From assembly GCA_014360385.1 (NCBI GenBank), contig JACIXO010000041.1:1-8520 (forward strand): a DNA stretch of 8,520 nt, in the 5' to 3' direction. The notes below the pieces were generated by a model, which searched no databases, had not been told where the DNA came from, and saw only the letters and a list, made by a program, of their open reading frames with translations. This stretch comes from Actinomycetota bacterium. GTDB lineage: Bacteria > Actinomycetota > Humimicrobiia > Humimicrobiales > Humimicrobiaceae. A program made the position numbers and the translations under genes. Of the stretch, positions 1 to 5,753 are shown in pieces (position 1 is the first letter of the stretch; the number at the start of each line of letters is the position of its first letter).

Positions 1-107
1 AAATAACATCTAATCCCTCTTAAGGATTTATAACTATATAAAAATTCATAAAAATTTTAGAAATTGAATTTACAAAGTTAGATCCTCGATTTTGACAATT
101 TTTCCTC

Positions 108-167
108 AGGTAATTCTATTATGTTCACAAAATCAATGTTTACAAATTTGATGTACCAGAATTACCT
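108..167. repeat. 10-bp perfect inverted repeat downstream of prfA
   Basis: AGGTAATTCT (108-117) and AGAATTACCT (158-167) are exact reverse complements separated by 40 nt. The spacer holds smaller complementary pieces (ATCAA with TTGAT, ACA with TGT), so the RNA could form a long bulged hairpin 7 nt after the prfA stop codon. No run of T follows on the minus strand, so it is not a standard intrinsic terminator. It could be an mRNA 3'-end stabiliser, a processing site or the remnant of a small mobile repeat. The symmetry is certain; the function is unknown. Confidence 0.5.
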
Positions 168-173
168 TTAAAA

Positions 174-1253
174 TCAAACATTTAATTTTTCCACCTTCTT
201 TTCCTCGTCAGCCATCTTAAGCTCATCTATAAGCTCATCAAGATCTCCTTCCAGAATCTCATCCAGTTTATACAAAGTTAGATTTATTCTGTGGTCTGTC
301 ACTCTTCCCTGGGGGAAGTTGTAGGTCCTTATCCTTTCACTTCTATCACCACTTCCAATCTGCATCCTTCTATTTCGAGTCTCTTCATCCATTCTTTTTC
401 TTTCCTCAAGCTCTTTAAGACGAGCTCTTAAAATCTTAAGAGCTCTTTCTTTATTCTGTAACTGTGATCTTTCGTCCTGACAGCTTACCACTATCCCTGT
501 GGGTAGATGAGTAATCCTGACAGCAGAGTCAGTAGTATTAACTGACTGTCCCCCAGGTCCACTTGTCCGAAAAACATCTATCCTTAATTCTGAAGGATCT
601 ATCTTAATCTCAACTTCTTCTGCAACAGGAAGGACTGCTACAGTTGCAGTAGAGGTATGAATTCTGCCACCAGATTCTGTAACAGGAATTCTCTGAACCC
701 GGTGCACTCCTGACTCATACTTCAGTATCCCATAAACGCTATCCCCCTCTACTTCAAAAATTATCTCCTTAAATCCACCAATACCAATCGGATTGGAGCT
801 CAAAACCCGGTAGTTCCAACCCCTATTCTCAATATATTTTGTATACATTTTGAATAAGTCCGATGCGAAAAGTGCTGCCTCGTCGCCACCTGCTCCTGCC
901 CTTATTTCTACTATGACGTTGCGTTTATCATTTGGATCCTTAGGGGTAAGATAGCCTTTTATCTTGCGCTCAAGAAAGTCCTTTCTATTCATAATCTGCT
1001 CCAGTTCCTCCTTAAGAAACTCTCTCATATCCTCTTCCTTCTCAACCTTCAGCATATCCTTTATTTCCTGGATAGAGGAGAGGAGTTTTCTATATTCTCT
1101 GGAAGCATTGACTATTTCTTCAATCTCAGATATTTTTTTGCCATATTCTTTTATTTTCTCAGGGTCTGAAGATATAGTCGGGTTTGAGAGCTCCTCCACC
1201 AGGCTCTGGTAATTCTCCTCATATACTTTTAGTTTTTCCAAAAGAGAAGACAT
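174..1253 (-). CDS. prfA: peptide chain release factor 1 (RF1)
   Basis: RF1 recognises UAA and UAG stop codons on the ribosome and triggers peptidyl-tRNA hydrolysis in the cytoplasm. The product is 359 aa, matching the usual RF1 length of about 360. The N-terminal third is a charged coiled-coil domain. The anticodon-like PxT motif of RF1 is P190-V191-T192, within a conserved stretch running into SGGR. The catalytic GGQ is at 234-236 in SGPGGQSVNTTDSAV; its glutamine is the residue methylated by PrmC in other bacteria. The ATG at 1253 has a strong ribosome site (GAGGAGAG, 7 nt away). It is the last recognised gene of the minus-strand block, 260 nt after the DUF1385 gene. prmC, often adjacent, is missing from both sides within the window. 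All key residues are present; the tail after about residue 345 is Lys/Glu-rich and variable. Confidence 0.98.
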   Translation of the reverse strand: MSSLLEKLKVYEENYQSLVEELSNPTISSDPEKIKEYGKKISEIEEIVNASREYRKLLSSIQEIKDMLKVEKEEDMREFLKEELEQIMNRKDFLERKIKGYLTPKDPNDKRNVIVEIRAGAGGDEAALFASDLFKMYTKYIENRGWNYRVLSSNPIGIGGFKEIIFEVEGDSVYGILKYESGVHRVQRIPVTESGGRIHTSTATVAVLPVAEEVEIKIDPSELRIDVFRTSGPGGQSVNTTDSAVRITHLPTGIVVSCQDERSQLQNKERALKILRARLKELEERKRMDEETRNRRMQIGSGDRSERIRTYNFPQGRVTDHRINLTLYKLDEILEGDLDELIDELKMADEEKKVEKLNV

Positions 1254-1513
1254 TTTAACTCTCCTCTATTTTTCCACCTCTAATTTTTCTTTTTCCATTT
1301 TTCCTTTTCCATTTTCCATTTTTCATTTCTCTATTGTTTTTTATGCCCAATCCAAAGATCTTTTTACAATTTTTTTTATAAATATTTTTACCACTATTTT
1401 TACTATTATCTTTCCTATTATTTTTAATGTTATTTACACTTCTACATACCAGGTGTTACCATTCGCATGATCTTTATTATCCTTATTTCCTTATTTATTC
1501 TTTATTCTTATAC
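1254..1513 (-). other. C-poor, A-rich spacer between the DUF1385 gene and prfA
   Basis: This 260-nt spacer has extreme strand asymmetry: I count only nine G on the plus strand, so its minus-strand transcript has nine C, and none between 1254 and 1335. Nearest prfA it repeats the theme ATGGAAAA (1291-1327). It contains a 23-codon frame (1326-1255, minus) starting ATG AAA AAT GGA and ending TAA one base before the prfA ATG; the peptide has 10 Lys/Arg of 23, and prfA's ribosome site lies inside it. Farther up is a degenerate 12-bp tandem repeat (1353-1424). No terminator hairpin is visible, so transcription probably reads through from the DUF1385 gene to prfA. The mini-frame may be a coupling leader or just low-complexity sequence. 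Confidence 0.5.
1353..1424 (-). repeat. degenerate 12-bp tandem repeat, about six units
   Basis: Read on the minus strand from 1424, the sequence falls into 12-nt units beginning AAAATAATAGGA, AAGATAATAGTA, AAAATAGTGGTA, with three more diverged units ending near 1353. The frame is open for 30 codons (1433-1344) and would encode a lysine-every-fourth-residue hydrophobic pattern (KIIG, KIIV, KIVV and so on). A stop lies directly upstream and there is no ATG, so translation is not supported except possibly from an internal GTG (1394-1392). I treat it as a DNA repeat, not a gene. Confidence 0.45.
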
Positions 1514-2437
1514 TTAACTTACTACATCAGAATTTTCCCTAGCCAGGCTGTCCTCAGCTTCAATTAGCTTTTTAAGTGAGCTTATCGCCACCTCCAATTG
1601 GAGTCTATCAGGCTCTTTTGTAGTAATCTTTTGTAAGAGTAGCCCAGGATAAAATATGATATTTACAATTTTATATTTACTAAATTTTCCTGCAAGCCTT
1701 ATAAGCTCGTAGGAAATGCCTGCAATTACAGGAATTAGAACTATTCGCGATACCACACGCCATAAAATAGGAGTCTTACCCAAAAGAGAGAAAACAAATA
1801 TAGCTACTACCATCACTATTAAAAGGAAGTTTGTCCCACACCTTATATGAAGCCTGCTATACTTTTCAACATTTTCAGGCGTAAGTTCCTCTCCGCTTTC
1901 ATACGCATGAATAGTCTTGTGTTCTGCTCCATGATACTGAAAAAGTCTTCTCACATCTTTTAGCCATGAAACAGAGAATAGATATATTAAGAATAATGCA
2001 ATCCTTACAAGGCCTTCTAGAATATTATAAACAATAGAGTTTGAGACAATATTGGCAAAACTTCTACCTATCAAGGTAGGTAGAACAAAAAATATACCTA
2101 CTACAAACAAAATAGCAAGGCTAACTGATATAATCATTTCCCTCCTTGAAAAATTCACCTCTTCACCAAAGGCTTCATTAATTGAGTAGCTAAGAGCTCT
2201 AAAGCCCAGTGATAGATTCTCTACCATGACCCCGGCACCTCTCGCAAGAGCAAGATTGAGCCAGGGATACTTCTTCACTATAGAGACATCCCTGTACAAT
2301 CTGACTGAAATACTTTTATCGAGCCTTCTTACAGCAAGCGTCCAGAAGTTCTTGCTCCTCATCATGACACCTTCAATCACGGCCTGGCCTCCAACCTGGT
2401 GTTTTGGTACATCTTTCATCGTATCTAGCTTAAGCAT
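1514..2437 (-). CDS. DUF1385 family membrane protein (YqhQ-like)
   Basis: An integral membrane protein of the DUF1385 family, whose molecular function is not established. Taking the ATG at 2437 gives 307 aa. Family signatures are VGGQAVIEGVMMR (15-27), the histidine-rich YHGAEHKTIHAYE (168-180), RCGTNF (199-204) and PGLLLQKITTKEPD near the C-terminus (264-277). Hydrophobic segments lie at about 101-122, 138-157, 203-219 and 228-243, with a further one near 257-267. The His/Glu/Cys motifs suggest metal or cofactor binding, which is inference. A GTG 30 nt upstream would also be in frame, but the ATG at 2437 overlaps the thyX stop by 8 nt (ATGCTTAA), a typical translational-coupling layout, and the family motif begins about 14 residues later. 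The gene sits between rpmE/thyX and prfA, where DUF1385 genes are commonly found in low-GC bacteria. Confidence 0.93.
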   Translation of the reverse strand: MLKLDTMKDVPKHQVGGQAVIEGVMMRSKNFWTLAVRRLDKSISVRLYRDVSIVKKYPWLNLALARGAGVMVENLSLGFRALSYSINEAFGEEVNFSRREMIISVSLAILFVVGIFFVLPTLIGRSFANIVSNSIVYNILEGLVRIALFLIYLFSVSWLKDVRRLFQYHGAEHKTIHAYESGEELTPENVEKYSRLHIRCGTNFLLIVMVVAIFVFSLLGKTPILWRVVSRIVLIPVIAGISYELIRLAGKFSKYKIVNIIFYPGLLLQKITTKEPDRLQLEVAISSLKKLIEAEDSLARENSDVVS

Positions 2438-3113
2438 CAAAATCACTCGCTTTTGGAGGGTTGTCACACTTGAATTTTCCTTCAGGACAAGGACCTCTCA
2501 AACAATTCGGGCCAGCCTTTTCAAAAACAGTAGGGCATATCTTCTTTACAACCTTTAACATTTGGGTTGCCAGTTCTCTTATTTCCCACTGAGCTCTATT
2601 ACAACACCTCACAGTAAAGAAATGGAGTAGCTCCCTACCATTCATTGTAACAATTATTTTGGTCTCAGAGGCATTTGGCAAAATATATCTTGCATCCTCA
2701 GCTTCTATTCCATTATCCAGCATTTCCATATAAAACTTGTGAGCCTCTCTTATAAGATAATCAAATCTTTCTTTGATTTTTGGATTATTCCTTAAGGAAG
2801 GGGGAGTTATATACTCAAAATTTTCTCTAAATTTTACATATCTTTGAGACTGTTGATTATAAGAAGCAATTCTGTGTCTTACAAGCTGGTGGGTTAAGGC
2901 TCTCGACACACCTTCTATGCCAAATGTGAAACTTATGTGTTCCGTGGTGCTAAGATGACCACTGTTAACTACAAACCTGACTAACTTTCTTATCTCATCA
3001 TCCCCTAACTTTTCGTTTAATTCATCAACTCCAACAGGAGAATAACAAAGTCTTGCAGCTACTGCTACTGTTTTTTCGGGATCAGGGGTATGTCTTAGTA
3101 GTCTAACTTTCAT
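2430..3113 (-). CDS. thyX: flavin-dependent thymidylate synthase ThyX
   Basis: ThyX makes dTMP from dUMP using methylenetetrahydrofolate as carbon donor and FAD/NADPH for reduction, supplying DNA synthesis. The 227-aa product has the diagnostic RHRxxSxNxxSxRY motif at 79-92 (R79-H80-R81, with Ser89 in the position of the essential ThyX serine). Other conserved pieces are H53 and the TTEHISF segment (56-62), EDARYILPNASET (139-151) and NRAQWEIR (172-179). The C-terminus carries four cysteines (C193, C204, C209, C216) and there is a CC pair at 170-171; similar Cys-containing tails occur in some thermophile and Clostridia ThyX proteins, and metal or disulfide roles are unproven. The ATG has GAAGGG about 8 nt upstream. 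Its stop overlaps the next gene by 8 nt. No thyA is visible in the window. Confidence 0.98.
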   Translation of the reverse strand: MKVRLLRHTPDPEKTVAVAARLCYSPVGVDELNEKLGDDEIRKLVRFVVNSGHLSTTEHISFTFGIEGVSRALTHQLVRHRIASYNQQSQRYVKFRENFEYITPPSLRNNPKIKERFDYLIREAHKFYMEMLDNGIEAEDARYILPNASETKIIVTMNGRELLHFFTVRCCNRAQWEIRELATQMLKVVKKICPTVFEKAGPNCLRGPCPEGKFKCDNPPKASDFDA

Positions 3114-3283
3114 AAGAGGTACCCTTCTCTAAAGTTTATTCTCCAAGGTCTTAAGGTATATTGCACTCTTTTGATACTATAATTTTATAAATCCTTTTAT
3201 CTTTCTTCCGGGCTTTTAAGGCACATTTACGTAAGGTTCGCTAAATTCAGGGACGAATTGAAACAGAATGGGTGGTACTGCTA

Positions 3284-3502
3284 TTACGTAGCTTGTGCTT
3301 TTTTTGACTTTTTAAGCCTTTTCTCAAACCTGTCTACCATTCCACCGGAGTCCACCAGCTTTTGCTTACCAGTATAAAACGGATGACAGTTCGAGCAAAT
3401 TTCTACCTTTAGTTCCTTTTTTGTAGACCTTGTCCTAAATGTGTTCCCACAAGAACAGGTGACCACACAATCATAATACTCTGGATGTATTCCCTTTTTC
3501 AT
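3284..3502 (-). CDS. rpmE: 50S ribosomal protein L31, zinc-binding type
   Basis: L31 is a small protein of the large ribosomal subunit that helps bridge the two subunits. The product is 72 aa, typical length. The zinc-binding cysteines are C16 and C18 (TCSCGN) and C36 and C39 (CSNCHPFYTGKQ), so this is the Zn-containing type and not the zinc-free paralogue used under zinc starvation. HPFYTGKQK and VDRFEKR are family signatures. The tail is lysine-rich. The ATG at 3502 has GAGGA 9 nt upstream. It follows rho after 222 nt, a widespread arrangement, and has its own candidate promoter and structured leader. A 170-nt gap without a clear terminator separates it from thyX. Confidence 0.97.
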   Translation of the reverse strand: MKKGIHPEYYDCVVTCSCGNTFRTRSTKKELKVEICSNCHPFYTGKQKLVDSGGMVDRFEKRLKKSKKAQAT

Positions 3503-3592
3503 AGTTTTTAATCCTCACTTTACTAGGTTTTCTTATAAGATTTTTTTAACAAGACTCTCTATTATCAAATCTCAGTCTTATTCCTCCCTGAA
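3503..3592 (-). promoter_or_regulatory. candidate structured leader of rpmE
   Basis: If transcription starts from the promoter at 3599-3627, rpmE has an approximately 90-nt leader. It contains a 6-bp inverted repeat (3551-3556 with 3574-3579) with a 17-nt loop, a 10-bp palindrome TCTTATAAGA (3531-3540), and AAUCUU (3542-3537) that can pair, with one G-U, to the GAGGAUU Shine-Dalgarno segment (3516-3510). An early GGGAGGA looks like a ribosome site but no ATG, GTG or TTG follows at proper spacing. L31 leaders with autoregulatory roles are known in several phyla; membership here is inference. Confidence 0.35.
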
Positions 3593-3598
3593 AAGTGT

Positions 3599-3627
3599 AT
3601 ATTAGCATAATTAGTAAAACTGGTAAA
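3599..3627 (-). promoter_or_regulatory. candidate sigma-70 promoter of rpmE
   Basis: On the minus strand, TTTACC (3627-3622) and TAATAT (3604-3599) are separated by exactly 17 nt, each matching the consensus at 4 of 6 positions, and TGC directly before the -10 supplies an extended -10 TGn. It lies within the 222-nt rho-rpmE gap and points toward rpmE. It would let L31, and perhaps the genes downstream, be expressed independently of rho. Confidence 0.45.
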
Positions 3628-3724
3628 TATTCTTATTGTGCCAGGAAGTACAAAAAAGCACTCGCGGCCAGGTCTTAAGCTAAAGAATTTCAGATGAAAG
3701 GCAAAAAGGGAGTATACTTACCAG

Positions 3725-5158
3725 CTACAAGCTTGAATTAAGGGTTATTTCTTCATCTCGAAGGGTACTTTTTATTATGTTTAAGAAATCCTTGTTGCTC
3801 TTGGTTCTCTTAACATAATCTATAAGCTGCTCAATAGCAACCTCTGGCTCTCTTTCGTAAAGAATTCTTCTCAACTTCCATACGAGATTTGCTTCTTCCT
3901 CATCCATCAAAAGTTCTTCTTTTCTTGTTCCTGATCTTGTTATATCTATGGAAGGAAATATCCTTTTATCTGCAAGTTTCCTATCAAGGTGAATTTCCAT
4001 GTTGCCTGTTCCCTTGAATTCCTCAAATATTACTTCATCCATCCTGCTTCCAGTATCGATAAGCGCTGTCGCAAGTATGGTAAGACTTCCCCCATTTTCA
4101 ATGTTTCTTGCAGCTCCAAAAAATCTCTTCGGAGGAAATAATGCAGTCGAATCAACCCCACCTGAGAGAACCCTTCCACTTGCCGGGGTCGAAAGATTAT
4201 AGGCTCTAGCAAGTCTTGTAATACTGTCAAGGAGAATTAAAACATCTTTTCCATGCTCAACTAATCTTTTGGCTCTTTCCAGAACCAGTTCCGCCACCTG
4301 AATGTGATTGTCTGAAGGCTGGTCAAACGTTGAACTTATAACCTCCCCCCTTACTGATCTTTCCATATCTGTTACTTCTTCTGGCCTTTCATCAATAAGA
4401 AGAACAATAATTATCACTTCTGGATTGTTGGTGGCAATGCTATTTGCTAACTCCTTAAGTATAGTAGTCTTGCCAGCCTTAGGAGGAGAAACTATCAGTC
4501 CCCTCTGGCCCTTCCCTATAGGAGCAATCAAATCTATTATTCTTGGGGTTATGTTTTCAGATGTTGTCTCCAGTCTTAATCTTTCCATGGGATACACAGG
4601 AGTTAACATTTCAAATGGTACCCTTTTTCTTATGGCTTCAGGGTCAACCCCGTTTACCTTCTCAATCCTTAAAAGTGCATAATATTTTTCATTATCCTTT
4701 GGTGGACGCACCTGACCATATACCTCATCCCCCTGTTTGAGATGAAATCTTCTTATCTGGGACTGGGATACATAGATATCGCTTGGTCCTGGTAGGTAAC
4801 CCTGGGTTCTTAAAAAACCATATCCCTCTGCCAGAATATCCAGGATGCCCTTTTTTTTCTCTTCGTATACCTCCTTCTCCTCGGAAGGCCTTTTCTCAAC
4901 CTCAGTAATCAAGCCTTCGGCAAATAACTCCCCATTGTCTATTTCTTCTTCCTCTTCTTCCGCAAACTCATGCACTCCAACATGTTTATTTTCATCTTCA
5001 TTTTCATTTAAACCCGGGATAAATTTCATATTTTCAATTTCTTCCATTTTAGTTTCCTCACTACTAATTTTTGATTCGTTATTTGACTCGTTATTTATAA
5101 ACTCTCCACTTCCTTCCTGTTCCAACTCTTTACCTTTCTTATCATCTATCTTTCTCAT
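3725..5158 (-). CDS. rho: transcription termination factor Rho
   Basis: Rho is a hexameric ATP-driven RNA translocase that loads on C-rich RNA and releases RNA polymerase. From the ATG at 5158 it is 477 aa; a TTG directly before it is less likely, because AGGAG sits 5 nt from the ATG but only 2 nt from the TTG. Residues 104-170 are the RNA-binding cold-shock-like domain (EGYGFLR, SDIYVSQSQIRRF, GQVRPPK). ATPase motifs: GQRGLIVSPPKAGKTT with Walker A Lys230; DERPEE (257-261) with catalytic Glu258; Walker B VLILLDSITR with Asp311; Q-loop region GGVDSTALFPPKRF (333-346); ALIDTGSRMDE and FKGTGN downstream with the arginine-finger region. Residues 1-100 have 34 Asp/Glu, including six consecutive Glu at 67-72, and I see no normal helical Rho N-terminal domain. 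It starts the rho-rpmE block and is preceded by a 19-bp tandem repeat. Confidence 0.98.
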   Translation of the reverse strand: MRKIDDKKGKELEQEGSGEFINNESNNESKISSEETKMEEIENMKFIPGLNENEDENKHVGVHEFAEEEEEEIDNGELFAEGLITEVEKRPSEEKEVYEEKKKGILDILAEGYGFLRTQGYLPGPSDIYVSQSQIRRFHLKQGDEVYGQVRPPKDNEKYYALLRIEKVNGVDPEAIRKRVPFEMLTPVYPMERLRLETTSENITPRIIDLIAPIGKGQRGLIVSPPKAGKTTILKELANSIATNNPEVIIIVLLIDERPEEVTDMERSVRGEVISSTFDQPSDNHIQVAELVLERAKRLVEHGKDVLILLDSITRLARAYNLSTPASGRVLSGGVDSTALFPPKRFFGAARNIENGGSLTILATALIDTGSRMDEVIFEEFKGTGNMEIHLDRKLADKRIFPSIDITRSGTRKEELLMDEEEANLVWKLRRILYEREPEVAIEQLIDYVKRTKSNKDFLNIIKSTLRDEEITLNSSL

Positions 5159-5753
5159 CAAAACTCCTCACCCACTCGAAAATTTCCCCAAAAGTTATGA
5201 ATCCGATAAAAAGTTATGAATCCGATATATTTAAGGATCCCTAAATGTAATGTCATCAATCACCAATAGAATATCGGTAAAACATAAAAAATCTTAAACC
5301 GAAGCCTTGTTTACCCCTGGAATAAATAACTGCTCCCTGTCCGCAAAAGCGCCACTTCCAAGCATTAAAGTAGAATTACCAAAATTGCCAGGAAAAAACT
5401 GCTTAAGAATAAAAAGGATTTTCAATGTAATAAAATGAATTACAATCAAAAGGGTTTCGCAATAGTCGAATTGTCGAATTATGAGTAAAAGCTCACCACA
5501 AAGTTTTTATTTTCTTAACCTCGAAATTAAAATATGCAAACTGCCACTTTTGAAGTGCTGGACAATGATTTTTAGGAAGAAAAGGGACCTTTCCTTACTA
5601 TTTAAATCTTAAAGGCTTAATACTTAAAGTTGTAGTAATGATGATAACACTATTTTATTAAAAATCAAGTAATATTCAAACTTTTGAAGCATTTCCATTT
5701 CCCACCTTTGTCTTATCCTTCCTCTCCTGTAAACAGAGCCATAAATTCTTTTG
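5159..5753. other. 595-bp gap between trpB2 and rho, no convincing gene
   Basis: No gene is supported on either strand. Structures seen: the 19-bp tandem repeat next to rho (5190-5227); an inverted pair CCGATAT (5222-5228) and ATATCGG (5271-5277) enclosing an imperfect palindrome around GGATCC (5229-5246); a GTCGAATT tandem duplication (5465-5480); and a hairpin whose arms are 5577-5584 and 5589-5596 (8 bp with one G-U as minus-strand RNA, 4-nt loop) without a T-run. A GC-richer patch (5331-5360) lies in a minus-strand frame open for 39 codons (5375-5259) that lacks an early start codon. No clear intrinsic terminator for trpB2 and no confident rho promoter were found. Confidence 0.5.
5190..5227. 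repeat. perfect 19-bp tandem duplication in the rho leader
   Basis: AAAAGTTATGAATCCGATA occurs twice, back to back (5190-5208 and 5209-5227), with no mismatch. It ends 31 bp upstream of the rho ATG, so it would be inside the rho mRNA leader or the promoter region. The CCGATAT end of the second copy has an inverted partner at 5271-5277. It may be a protein-binding direct repeat, a leader RNA element or a recent slippage duplication. Confidence 0.8.

Noticed and set aside
2438..2467. GTG at 2467 as the DUF1385 start
   Set aside because: It would add ten non-conserved residues inside thyX; the ATG at 2437 gives a standard stop-start overlap with thyX.
3531..3547. TCTTATAAGA palindrome followed by T7 on the plus strand as an intrinsic terminator
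   Set aside because: No plus-strand gene precedes it and the stem is entirely AT-rich except for two C-G pairs; it is better viewed as part of the rpmE leader.
3999..4740. Several plus-strand frames of 65-124 codons inside rho
   Set aside because: They lie opposite a strongly conserved Rho ATPase and RNA-binding domain and show no family motifs.
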